64,000 nt of DNA from Methylomonas sp. EFPC3 (GTDB lineage Bacteria > Pseudomonadota > Gammaproteobacteria > Methylococcales > Methylomonadaceae). The DNA is taken from assembly GCF_029643245.1 (NCBI RefSeq), contig NZ_CP116398.1:2046001-2110000 (forward strand), read 5' to 3'. Below, piece by piece: positions 41,494-50,002 of the stretch. The position numbers and the translations under genes were made by a program. Numbering within the stretch: position 1 is the stretch's first letter; each line of letters opens with the position of its first letter. The notes beneath the pieces were generated by a model, which was given only the letters and a program-made list of their open reading frames with translations, was not told the origin of the DNA and did not search any database.

Positions 41494-42861
41494 TTATTTC
41501 CATTTCGAAAACAAATCTTTCAGCTTGTCTTGCTTGGCTGCGGCCGGGATTGGCGCAGGTGCAGGTGCCGGAGGCGGCTCCGGAGCGGCTACTGGCGCCG
41601 GTTGCGGTTCTTCGGCAGGTTTGCTTTTACCGAACAGGCTTTTCAATTTGCTGGCTTTGGCCGGTGCCGGCGCAGCCACCTCGACTACCGGCTCGGCAAC
41701 GACAACCGGCTGCTCCGGCACTGGCTCGGCGACCGGTTCCGCGGCCGGAACGGCAGCTTCCTCGACGGATTCGGCCACTTCCACGGTGGTTTGGGTACCC
41801 AGCTTCTGATCCAGTTTGGCCATCTGCTGCATGGTGTTGTTCAATAATTGCTTGAACTTACCGAAGCCGCCGCTTTTCTCGACCGCCTTATCGACCGACG
41901 CTTGTTTGCTCGGGGCGACGGTTGCGGCAGTTTCAGCCGGGGTGACCGGTGCCGGCGCCGCCGTAACCACCGGAGCCGAAGTTGGCTCTGGCATAGGTAT
42001 CGGTTCGACCGGGGCGGCCACTTCAGGCGCCGAAACGGCAGCAATCTGCGGCTGGATAACAGCAGGGGTCGATTCCGGAATCGGCGCGACAATCGGCTGC
42101 GGCGCAACCGCGGCAGGGGCAGGCTGATTCACCGGATTATCCCGTTGGCCCACCTCGGTTTGATAGCGGCTGACGGTTTCGGCCAGGGCTTTTTCGGCGT
42201 TGGCCTGTTGGCGTTCGAACCGAATTTTCTGTTCTTCCAACGCCAACTCCAATTTGGCGACCTGCGCGGTTTGCTCTTCCACCTTACGCTGCAAGGGCTC
42301 CAGCAATGCGTCTTTCTCCGCCAACTTCGCAGTTTCGGCCCACAACGACAATTGCAGATCGGTCTTGCCTTTTTGCTCGGTTTGGAAACGTTCGACCGCC
42401 TGCTCGCTGATCGCCGCGTATCGGCTCCACAGATCGCCGCTATCGGCGTTGTTCGCCGCGGGCAAACTCGGCTCGGTCAATTCGAATTTGTTGGCCAAGG
42501 CCTTGATGCTGTCGATCAATTGCCGATTACCGGCGACCACTTTCTCCTCCAAGCCGGCAGCGCGTTGGGCGGACTCTTCGGCGGCGGTTTGTACCTCGGC
42601 CAATTGCTGAACGCTGGCGGCCAATTCGGCCTGGCTGCTTTGCAATTGCTGTTGTGCCGTTTCCAGATCGGACTGTAAGCCGAGACGCAGTTTCACCAGG
42701 GTGGCGTTGGCTTTTTTCAGAAAGTAAATGCGGATACTGTAAAAAATCGAAGTCAGCAACCAAACCGCAACGGCCACGGCTCCGGCATATTCCGGATTGG
42801 CAAGGGTTAATTGGTACCAATCCAACAATATGCTTTGAATCATCGGTAAATATGCGTCCAT
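41494..42861 (-). CDS. Membrane-anchored coiled-coil, Pro/Ala-rich protein of unknown function
   Basis: 455 residues. One membrane helix (about 26-45), a coiled coil rich in Gln, Glu and Ala (about 55-240), a low-complexity Pro/Ala/Val/Glu region (about 245-340 and 375-440), and three short basic amphipathic motifs of similar form: FGKFKQLL, KASKLKSLFGK and QDKLKDLFSKWK at the very C-terminus. I do not recognise the family. It is convergent with the caspase-fold gene, 54 bases apart; the gap holds a GC palindrome (GGGCCGTAACGGCCC near 41453) but no T-run. Confidence 0.72.
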   Translation of the reverse strand: MDAYLPMIQSILLDWYQLTLANPEYAGAVAVAVWLLTSIFYSIRIYFLKKANATLVKLRLGLQSDLETAQQQLQSSQAELAASVQQLAEVQTAAEESAQRAAGLEEKVVAGNRQLIDSIKALANKFELTEPSLPAANNADSGDLWSRYAAISEQAVERFQTEQKGKTDLQLSLWAETAKLAEKDALLEPLQRKVEEQTAQVAKLELALEEQKIRFERQQANAEKALAETVSRYQTEVGQRDNPVNQPAPAAVAPQPIVAPIPESTPAVIQPQIAAVSAPEVAAPVEPIPMPEPTSAPVVTAAPAPVTPAETAATVAPSKQASVDKAVEKSGGFGKFKQLLNNTMQQMAKLDQKLGTQTTVEVAESVEEAAVPAAEPVAEPVPEQPVVVAEPVVEVAAPAPAKASKLKSLFGKSKPAEEPQPAPVAAPEPPPAPAPAPIPAAAKQDKLKDLFSKWK

Positions 42862-43139
42862 AGAAAATCCCGGCTAAATATAATTTTTATAATGAAGACC
42901 CGGGGCCCCACCCAAGGAACCCGGCACCTGCTCTTGAACCTAACGGTTCAGTATACCAGCTTGATTGCACGACGGAATTATCCGCCACCGCCGCCAAACT
43001 CGGCGGCCGTCCGTGCGACAAATCATAAGCCGAACGATGCGACCCGAGTTCCGGCAAACTCCCGCGCCGCTAACCGCGGATTAAGTCGGCCTTAAGCGGC
43101 CGCTTGCCAGACTAGCAGCCGAATCATCCAGGAGCCGAT

Positions 43140-43340
43140 ATGAAAGACTCGCAGAAAGGAATTACCCGCATTCGCACCGCGCCGTATCTGACCACCGACG
43201 GCAGTTTGCGCTTCTGCGTCAGCGCCCCGTTGCTTGAACCGCCGGTGGATTTCAAGGAATGGTACCGCCCGCGACAGCGTCCGGTTCGGTTCAGCCGCCA
43301 AAGCGTCGCCTTATCTCGCCGCACAGGCAGCCAACGCTAG
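43140..43340 (+). CDS. Small ORF with good ribosome site, unknown
   Basis: 66 residues, basic at the C-terminus, no membrane helix. The case for it being real is an AGGAG sequence 7 bases before the ATG and the absence of any competing gene. It runs 4 bases into the 3' end of the convergent EamA gene. The codon use at the end looks like read-through of antisense, so the tail may not be functional. No homologue comes to mind. Confidence 0.4.
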   Translation: MKDSQKGITRIRTAPYLTTDGSLRFCVSAPLLEPPVDFKEWYRPRQRPVRFSRQSVALSRRTGSQR

Positions 43341-44224
43341 CCAGGTATCCGCCGTTTGAGAAGACTGCGGGCCTGAAACCCGGTAGAGAGTGCGGTTCCG
43401 ACCAGAATCACCGCCATTCCGAGGAGATGCCGCGGCGTGACCGTTTCGGCCAAGTACAACGCGCCCCACAGGGTCGCGAACATCGGATTCAGAAAAGTGA
43501 CGGTCAACGCGGACGAGGCACCGATATCCCGAATCAATCGGTAATAGAGCGGAAAGGCGATGCCGGTGCAGACAATGCCCAGACCGGCGACAGCCGTGAT
43601 GGATTCCACGGTCGGCAGTTGCTTTAACGGCCACAGAAACACCATCGGCAGCAGCAGCAACGCCGCCGCCCACAGGCTGCCATGAGCAGTGTCGAACGGC
43701 GCCAGCCTGGCTCTGGCCTTGGCGTAATTGGTGGCAATCCCGTACGAGAATGCGGCGGCCAGCGAACTGATGACCGGCAGCAAAAATTGGCCGGGGCTGA
43801 CAGCCAGCAAGCCCCAGAACAACAGAGCCACCCCGGACAGCGCCATGAACATGCCGCAAATCCGTTTCCACGCCAGTTTCTCGATACCGAGCGTCAATCC
43901 GATCGCATAAGCCCAAATCGGCGCCGTTGCGTTCAACACCGACAATTGCGAGGTCGACAATGTCGCCGCCGCATAGGCAAACAAACTAAACGGCAGCGCG
44001 ACATTGAAAAAACCCATCACCAGTAAATAGCGCCAGTTCCGCCACAGGCCACCCAGCCGTTTGCCAAACACGGCCAGTACCCATAAAAACAACGCTGCCG
44101 AGAACACCCGGCCTTCCGCGACATAGGCCAGCCCCAAAATCGGCGCGGATATCCGCATCAACAGAAAAGATCCGCCCCAAATCGCAGCCAGGAGCAGTAA
44201 ACGTAACGCATCGGCAAAAGTCAT
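43337..44224 (-). CDS. EamA-family (DMT) transporter
   Basis: 295 residues from ATG 44224. Two tandem EamA repeats with about ten membrane helices: LLLLAAIWGGSFLLMR opens the first, SSLAAAFSYGIATNYAK the second, and LNPMFATLWGALYLAE near the end is the typical EamA closing motif. Drug/metabolite exporters of this kind often carry amino acids or other small metabolites; the substrate here is unknown. A longer frame to 44329 exists but the added residues are not hydrophobic and lack a ribosome site. Confidence 0.88.
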   Translation of the reverse strand: MTFADALRLLLLAAIWGGSFLLMRISAPILGLAYVAEGRVFSAALFLWVLAVFGKRLGGLWRNWRYLLVMGFFNVALPFSLFAYAAATLSTSQLSVLNATAPIWAYAIGLTLGIEKLAWKRICGMFMALSGVALLFWGLLAVSPGQFLLPVISSLAAAFSYGIATNYAKARARLAPFDTAHGSLWAAALLLLPMVFLWPLKQLPTVESITAVAGLGIVCTGIAFPLYYRLIRDIGASSALTVTFLNPMFATLWGALYLAETVTPRHLLGMAVILVGTALSTGFQARSLLKRRIPG

Positions 44225-44383
44225 ATTCAGATTGTTAGCGGTTGGAAACCGGTTTATTGTCCCGCACAAGCGGGCTAACCGACGCGTCTGCCGCACGATA
44301 AAATCCGCGCCGACTGGCAAGACAAACACCCCGGCAATACGCTAACCTTTACGCATCAGTCGTCAGTTACTGGAGCACACCTT

Positions 44384-45163
44384 ATGCGAAACGGAACCAT
44401 CCCTGCCCTGACTCTGTTGCTAAGCGCGGCAACCACGCTGTCCGGTTGCGCCAGCGTTCCGGCTTCCGATCCGCGCGATCCTTGGGAAAGCTGGAACCGG
44501 CCGATGCAAACCTTCAACGACCGGGTCGACGATTACCTGATGAAACCGGTGGCCCGTGGCTACCGCTGGATTACGCCGGATTTCGTCGATGCCGGCATCA
44601 GCAATTTTTTCAGTAATATCGCCGACATCCGGGTCTCGATCAACGATGTTCTGCAAGGAAAATTTCGGCAAGCCGGCATGGATACGGCGCGTTTCCTGGT
44701 CAATACCACGGTCGGCATCGCCGGCTGGTTCGATCCGGCCAGCGCCATCGATTTGCCCAAACACCATGAAGATTTCGACCAGACCCTGGGCTATTGGGGC
44801 ATACCGACCGGCCCTTATATAGTGCTGCCGCTATTGGGGTCGAGTTCGCCTCGCGGCGTGATTGGCTTGATCGGCGACACCGCCGCCAACCCGATCAGCT
44901 ACACCGGCCTGTTTACCCAGTCGTCGGCATTGTCGACGGCGATCTCCGGCGGCTTGGGCGGCGTCAATGCTGCCGATTTGCGGGCCGACAACCTCGAAAC
45001 CGAAAAAATCGCCAGCGAAGCGGCGGTGGACCGCTACGGATTTTTCCGCGGCGCCTATTTTTCGCAGCGCGATTACCTGGTCAACGACGGCAACGTCACT
45101 GACACCGACATTTTAGATCTCGACGAAACCGAGGAGAAACTGTCGCCCGTGAATCCCTATTGA
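44384..45163 (+). CDS. mlaA: MlaA-family outer-membrane lipid-asymmetry lipoprotein
   Basis: 259 residues. Lipobox LSGC with C22, then the MlaA (VacJ) fold: DPWESWNRPMQTFND, FFSNIADIRVSINDVL, RFLVNTTVGIAGWFDPAS and YIVLPLLGSSSPRG are all family signatures. MlaA sits in the outer membrane with porin and removes misplaced phospholipids from the outer leaflet, passing them to MlaC and the MlaFEDB transporter. No other mla gene is here. GGAG lies upstream of the ATG. Confidence 0.93.
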   Translation: MRNGTIPALTLLLSAATTLSGCASVPASDPRDPWESWNRPMQTFNDRVDDYLMKPVARGYRWITPDFVDAGISNFFSNIADIRVSINDVLQGKFRQAGMDTARFLVNTTVGIAGWFDPASAIDLPKHHEDFDQTLGYWGIPTGPYIVLPLLGSSSPRGVIGLIGDTAANPISYTGLFTQSSALSTAISGGLGGVNAADLRADNLETEKIASEAAVDRYGFFRGAYFSQRDYLVNDGNVTDTDILDLDETEEKLSPVNPY

Positions 45164-45236
45164 TCCGCTGCGCCCGAATCCGCTCCGACAGGCATCTTGG
45201 CGGGTCGATCAACAATCTATCGATGAGGCCCGAGCC

Positions 45237-45521
45237 ATGAGAAAACTGATATTTACAGCCGTGCTGGCCGCTGCTGGCACCAATGCCAACGCCATCCCGC
45301 CGGCCAACCGTTCGCTACCGCTGGATCGAATCAGCATCGAACGCATCGACCTCCAAGGCCAGATCAAGACTTGGAACCTAAACAAGGTCTGCATCGACGG
45401 CCAAGCCTATCTACTGTTAATGAAAAGTTTGACCGAACCGGTCAGTATTTCGCCGGCATTTGCCGACGGCAAACCGGAGCAATGCCGAATCGCAGCGGAC
45501 GAAACTTTACCCCGCAAATAG
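45237..45521 (+). CDS. Small exported protein of unknown function
   Basis: 94 residues with a signal peptide (about 1-19, cut after ANA) and a ~75-residue mature part containing two cysteines (in NKVCIDG and PEQCRIA) that could pair. GAGG lies upstream of the ATG. It could share a transcript with mlaA 73 bases upstream. I do not recognise it. Confidence 0.62.
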   Translation: MRKLIFTAVLAAAGTNANAIPPANRSLPLDRISIERIDLQGQIKTWNLNKVCIDGQAYLLLMKSLTEPVSISPAFADGKPEQCRIAADETLPRK

Positions 45522-45736
45522 CAGTCTGGATTTGGCAGGAATCGATACCGCACCGATCTGCTCTCAAACAGTGCGGAGCGCGTAGACCAAAACGACAGAT
45601 TGTCAATCCGCTTTACAAAGTTCGCCGCCGACCAACATCGCTCAGTGCCAAGATTTTGAGCTTAGGGCATTATTCAAGACTGGCCCGATTTTTGTTTGTT
45701 ATTTTTCATACTCTCGACTACCGAATTCACCGAGCC

Positions 45737-46312
45737 ATGTACCTGAAAAAGCGCTCCGAAACCTATTTCGACCCTTACTGGCGCACCCGCGCCCAGAAAA
45801 TCATCCCCGGCGAATACTGCCTCGCCACGGCCGGTTCGGTGATCGTCACCGTGCTGGGCTCTTGCGTCACGGCCTGTATCCGCGACCGCAACAAAGGCAT
45901 AGGCGGCATGAACCACATCATGGTGGCCAACACCAACGAAGGCCAACCGCTGAATGCGCGCCTGGAACACCAGGCGGTCGCGGCGATGGATAAGTTCATC
46001 GACCATCTGCTCGACATCGGTGCGGAGGCGCACCAGCTGGAAGCTAAAGTCTTCGGCGGCGGCAATATTCTGAACGGCCTGCACCGCGACAACGTCGGTG
46101 CCCGTAGTGCGCAATTCTTGCGTAATTACCTGGCCGAACGCGACATCCCGATCGTTGCCGCCGACACGCTGGATATCTATCCGCGCAAGATCTATTTCTT
46201 TCCGGAATCCGGCAAAGTTCTGGTAAAAAAACTCAAAGACGTCAAGAACGAGACCATCCTGCTCCGCGAACAGGAATATTCGACGCGAATATTCGCCGGC
46301 AGCCTGGCTTGA
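45737..46312 (+). CDS. cheD: Chemoreceptor glutamine deamidase CheD, orphan
   Basis: 191 residues from ATG 45737. CheD deamidates glutamines in chemoreceptors and binds CheC. The cysteine-hydrolase dyad is present: Cys43 in VLGSCVTACI and His60 in GGMNHIMV; KVFGGGNILNG and IVAADTLDIYPRKIYF match the family. There is no cheA, cheB, cheR, cheC or receptor gene nearby, so it is a stand-alone copy. The ribosome site is weak and the frame is open well upstream, so the start is less certain than the identity. Confidence 0.9.
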   Translation: MYLKKRSETYFDPYWRTRAQKIIPGEYCLATAGSVIVTVLGSCVTACIRDRNKGIGGMNHIMVANTNEGQPLNARLEHQAVAAMDKFIDHLLDIGAEAHQLEAKVFGGGNILNGLHRDNVGARSAQFLRNYLAERDIPIVAADTLDIYPRKIYFFPESGKVLVKKLKDVKNETILLREQEYSTRIFAGSLA

Positions 46313-46561
46313 TGCCTCGACGCGGGGCGGCCGGATACGAACAGAGTTGATCCGGCCGCTTCGCTCGACAATTAGCCAGTCGACTCCCTCCTCACCGCCC
46401 GGTTTAAAAAACACCTTCAGAAGCGGCACCAGCGCAAAACACCGACAGTCTCGGCCGGTAAACTTCATCTGCTGTCGACGGCGACAACAGATGCAGCAAA
46501 AACCATGATATTCGTACGTGATACAATCCGTACCTCATCCATATCAACTCACAGGAATTTT

Positions 46562-46954
46562 ATGCCCTCCATCAAACTCATCGGCTTGCTGTTGTTCTCC
46601 GCCTCTTTCGCCGCCGGCGCCGCGGAAATTCCGCTGACCCAAGCCGACCTGCTGGGCACCTGGCAAATCGAAAAAGAATCGGTCAACGCCGACGGTAGCG
46701 GCGCCCGCGGCCTGAACACGACATGGACCTTCAGAAACGACGGCACCATGGAAGGCATTTCCCAAGAAAACGACTCCCACGCCCGCATTGAGCAACTCAA
46801 AGCGGTATTGAACTACAGCGTCGAAGACGGCAAATTGAAAAAACAGGCTGCTCCGGGCCGCTCGAAAATGGAAACCTGCGCCGCCACCACAAAAGACGGC
46901 AGCAAAATGGTCTTGAAATGCCAGTCGATTTATTTCTTCATGACCAAAAAATAA
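46562..46954 (+). CDS. Small exported lipocalin-like protein
   Basis: 130 residues from ATG 46562, preceded by AGGA. Signal peptide to about 19 (cut after AGA), then QADLLGTWQIEKESV and TWTFRNDGTMEG, a pattern like lipocalin-like or DUF-type 'GxW' small beta proteins, and a C-terminal LKCQSIYFFMTKK. Two cysteines (in ETCAAT and LKCQS). Function unknown. Confidence 0.68.
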   Translation: MPSIKLIGLLLFSASFAAGAAEIPLTQADLLGTWQIEKESVNADGSGARGLNTTWTFRNDGTMEGISQENDSHARIEQLKAVLNYSVEDGKLKKQAAPGRSKMETCAATTKDGSKMVLKCQSIYFFMTKK

Positions 46955-46974
46955 GCACCGCGAGCTGACGCTTC

Positions 46975-48279
46975 ATGGGCCGGTCTGACTTGCGATTACT
47001 CGACCGCAAAGACTTCATGGACGCCCCCGGCCGTCTCCTCTCGCAACTGCCGCCCAAGCCGATCGTTGCGATTGTTGCGGTTGCCGCGCTGCTTTGCCCG
47101 ACGGCTAAAGTTTGGGCCGAAGCCAGCTCGCTGGACGAAGCGCAGTTCGCGTTGCTACGCAACGATTGCGAGCGACTGGCGGGCGACCGGGTGGAGTTCC
47201 TCGAAAAGGCCGGCCCGAATCTTTACAGACTCTGCCTCCCGACACCCGGCGGCCCGCCGGGCGGCGGCGCAGGCGGTGCCGGCAGCGTTGGCGGCGGAGC
47301 CGGCTCGGTTCAGAGCCAATTCGTCGCCGCCGGCAAGCGCTTGGCAAAACTCCGCCGGCAACAAAGCAAGGACGGCGGCGGCGCTGGCGACGAAGCCGAG
47401 CTTGCTTTTACTGACGGTTTGCACCTGTTCTTCTCCGGCCAATTCGAAGCCATCGACCGACGCAGCACCCGCTTCGAAACCGGCTACAACGGTAATGTCC
47501 AGGGCGGCGCAATCGGCGCCGATTGGCGCGCCAACGACTGGCTGCTGGCCGGCGCGGCGCTGAATTACAGCAACACCGACAGCCGGTTCGCCAACCTCGG
47601 CGGATTTCGGGTCGACGCGTTCGGCCCGGCGCTTTACGCCACGCTGACACCAAACGATAACGCCTTTGTCGATATCGTGCTCGAATATGCTCGCCAATGG
47701 CGCGAACGCGATCGCTTGACCAGTTTTCCGTCGCTCGGCGCCAATAAGCGGCCGGTGTCCGGCATGGTGTCGTCCGATTTCGGCGCGGACCATTACGCCG
47801 CCAATGCGCTGGCGGGTTACGATTTTTGGTTCGGAGGCATTGTCATCGGCCCGCGCCTGGGTTTCCGTTACAGCGAAATGAGCCTCGACGCCTACCGCGA
47901 GACCGGTACGACCGGTTTGGAATTGAATTTCCTGCGCGACCGGATTCGCTCGCTGCAAAGCTCGGTGGGCCTGATGCTATCGACGGCGCTGAGCACTCCA
48001 GGGGGCGTGGTCGCTCCCCAAATCAGTTTCGATTGGACCCACGAGTTTCAAAACAAACAGCGCGATCTCCGCGCCAGCTTCGTCCAAGACGGCCGCGCCA
48101 ACCCGACGGTTTTTACCTTCAACAACGACCGGCCCGACCGCGACTTCTACCATCTGGGCGCAGGAATCGGCCTGACCTTACCCAACGGCATCCAACCCTT
48201 CGTCAATTTCGACACCTTACTGGGAAATCGCTTTTTCGACCATTTGGTCGGTACTGTCGGCGTCAGGCTGGAACTGTAA
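46975..48279 (+). CDS. Autotransporter beta-barrel domain protein, Gly-rich linker
   Basis: 434 residues from ATG 46975 (a second ATG at 47017 gives 420). Hydrophobic signal (about 27-46, ending VWA), a short region with two cysteines, a Gly-rich linker (about 90-113) and then the autotransporter barrel (about 145-434) with GAALNYSNTDSRF, ALAGYDFWFGG and the terminal strand VGTVGVRLEL. Similar plan to the protein at 35099: barrel with almost no passenger. Its place in the outer membrane is likely; function unknown. Confidence 0.8.
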   Translation: MGRSDLRLLDRKDFMDAPGRLLSQLPPKPIVAIVAVAALLCPTAKVWAEASSLDEAQFALLRNDCERLAGDRVEFLEKAGPNLYRLCLPTPGGPPGGGAGGAGSVGGGAGSVQSQFVAAGKRLAKLRRQQSKDGGGAGDEAELAFTDGLHLFFSGQFEAIDRRSTRFETGYNGNVQGGAIGADWRANDWLLAGAALNYSNTDSRFANLGGFRVDAFGPALYATLTPNDNAFVDIVLEYARQWRERDRLTSFPSLGANKRPVSGMVSSDFGADHYAANALAGYDFWFGGIVIGPRLGFRYSEMSLDAYRETGTTGLELNFLRDRIRSLQSSVGLMLSTALSTPGGVVAPQISFDWTHEFQNKQRDLRASFVQDGRANPTVFTFNNDRPDRDFYHLGAGIGLTLPNGIQPFVNFDTLLGNRFFDHLVGTVGVRLEL

Positions 48280-48371
48280 GCCACAGCCGGAAACGCATAC
48301 GCTTATTCCGGCCTACCGCTATCGATACCCAAATTTTCAACTCCGAATGCGCACAAAAAATCGCACCCACT

Positions 48372-48743
48372 CTAACCGGCATCGTCAGGTGATCGGAGGT
48401 AGCGCCATATTGCTGCGAGCGAAACCGCAAAAGTAACAACGAGCGACGGTACTATCCATCTCCACAGCTCGGTCATAGGTCCGTGAAAAATGCCATGGTA
48501 GTAAGAACTATCTGTAAGCGCCAATCCAAACGGAATGAATACCGTAATAATTGGAGTTGGAACAGGCGCAGCAATCAGAGAAAAGACTGACGCAAATAAC
48601 GCCATAATCCATCCTGAGTGCATTGCTCTGCGGCGCATGATGCGAGCGAGACGGAAAAACACAAACAAGATTGGCGACGAAATAATCATCCAAAGTAACG
48701 GCAATACCAAGCTTGCAACTAACAACTGAAGAATAATTTTCAT
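48372..48743 (-). CDS. Small membrane protein of unknown function
   Basis: 123 residues with about four hydrophobic helices (LLVASLVLPLLWMII, SGWIMALFASVFSLIA, PTPIITVFIPFGLALT, IVPSLVVTFAVSLAAIW). The base composition is AT-richer than most of the window. Not recognised. It stands alone next to the repeat-bearing intergenic region. Confidence 0.55.
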   Translation of the reverse strand: MKIILQLLVASLVLPLLWMIISSPILFVFFRLARIMRRRAMHSGWIMALFASVFSLIAAPVPTPIITVFIPFGLALTDSSYYHGIFHGPMTELWRWIVPSLVVTFAVSLAAIWRYLRSPDDAG

Positions 48744-48890
48744 ATCAATCCCGCGATTCGCTGAAATGATTTAACAGTTTCCGCCCAGGCATTCAAGTCA
48801 GCGTCGCAGCAGTGATCTCTTTGATATTAGGCAAACGTTACGCTATGCGTGCTCCGGTCTACCGCGCAATCGGGATGGTTTTCCTTCCCT

Positions 48891-49112
48891 GATGCCGCGC
48901 CGAGCACCGGAGGGTTTGGGCGGATTTGTCCGACTGGGGCGCGGCAGGGATGCCGCGCGTTTTTGGAGGGCTATGGATAGCCCTTCCAAAAACCCCGCTC
49001 AAACCCGCAGACGCGCAGGGTTAAAGCGGCATGGGGTGTCGTTTCTTTTGAATGCTTTTCTTTGGACAAGCAAAGAAAAGTATTTCGGCCGTCGGGCCGA
49101 GACCCGACATTA
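48891..49112. repeat. Structured intergenic repeat-like element
   Basis: A GC-rich, hairpin-dense segment in the only long gene-free stretch (48744-49182). Three stems are evident: GCGCGGCA/TGCCGCGC at 48939-48958; TTTTTGGA...TCCAAAAA with inner GGGCTAT/ATAGCCC at 48960-48992; and a perfect ten-pair CTTTTCTTTG/CAAAGAAAAG at 49055-49080. The last, with its surrounding GTGTCGTTTCTTTTG, resembles a repeat seen in many proteobacterial intergenic regions. A frame of 73 codons crosses it but looks non-coding. I see nothing in 48744-48890 or 49113-49182. Confidence 0.6.
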
Positions 49113-49182
49113 AAACAAGTCGTGGCAAATTCACACCATGAGTACGATTACGCTACCGCTAATCGCACCTACGCGTGCTCGG

Positions 49183-49935
49183 CTAGCGAATAGGAACCAA
49201 TTTATCGCCTGTTAATGAGGCCATTTCGTATAGTTGATGAATGCTCATATCCTTTAGCTTTTCCCAAAGCTGATCAAGTTTTAGTTTTTCTTTCTTCTCG
49301 CAATACTCTTTGAGTTTAACAACAATGGAATAAAAATCTGTCATATTATCGACATCAGGCAACTGTAGAAACGCTGCATGAACTGTAGGCCCCTCTAAAA
49401 TTCTTAATGGATTATTTGGCGATAAAATTACAGGGACGACTGCAGCTTCACTTTCGCTGTACCCCGCATGAGCGAGGTAAGAGTGCCTATCTTCCATTAT
49501 TTTTTTGTGAGTTTTTCGATCACGAATTTCTGAAAACACATCTTTAGCTTCAAGTTTTAACCGCCTACCCCTCGCCTCTGTAAAAGTTTTGGCATAGAAA
49601 ATGACAGAGGCAATATAGATTGATCGGCGAATTAGCATTCCATGATCCATAATAGAACAGTTAATCACAGCCTCAGTGTCTGAAGATAAATAATCATACT
49701 CACTCAATACATCTGATGGATATTGTTTTAATGCAAAAGAAAGAGCAGATTCAACATATTCTAAATCTTTTATTATGAGCCTATACCGAGCTGCTTGCTG
49801 TGCATCTCTATCTTTTAGATAAACAGTCGGACATGGAATGCCATTAATATAGTAATGAATTTGGCGTCGTCCAGACGAATCAGTCAAAAATTTTGATTCG
49901 ACAAAATCAAATCCTTCTCTCGAATTAAAAGCCAT
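49183..49935 (-). CDS. AT-rich orphan protein, possibly HEPN-like
   Basis: 250 residues, clearly lower in GC than the rest of the window and using AT-ending codons, which suggests recent acquisition. Mostly helical by composition, no signal or membrane segment. A motif DRHSYLAHAG (about 148-157) fits the R-x4-6-H signature of HEPN ribonucleases, where a helix carries Arg and His, but this is the only support. No antitoxin or nucleotidyltransferase gene is adjacent. Function unknown. Confidence 0.6.
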   Translation of the reverse strand: MAFNSREGFDFVESKFLTDSSGRRQIHYYINGIPCPTVYLKDRDAQQAARYRLIIKDLEYVESALSFALKQYPSDVLSEYDYLSSDTEAVINCSIMDHGMLIRRSIYIASVIFYAKTFTEARGRRLKLEAKDVFSEIRDRKTHKKIMEDRHSYLAHAGYSESEAAVVPVILSPNNPLRILEGPTVHAAFLQLPDVDNMTDFYSIVVKLKEYCEKKEKLKLDQLWEKLKDMSIHQLYEMASLTGDKLVPIR

Positions 49936-50002
49936 AAAATAACTTAGTTCTCAAGTCTATAAAATCAAAGCCCTTCACGAACCATATCTCCAAAGAAGAA
50001 TA

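Noticed and set aside
48892-49113. 73-codon plus-strand frame
   Set aside because: Lies wholly within the hairpin-dense repeat; the frame is explained by the repeat and has no ribosome site.
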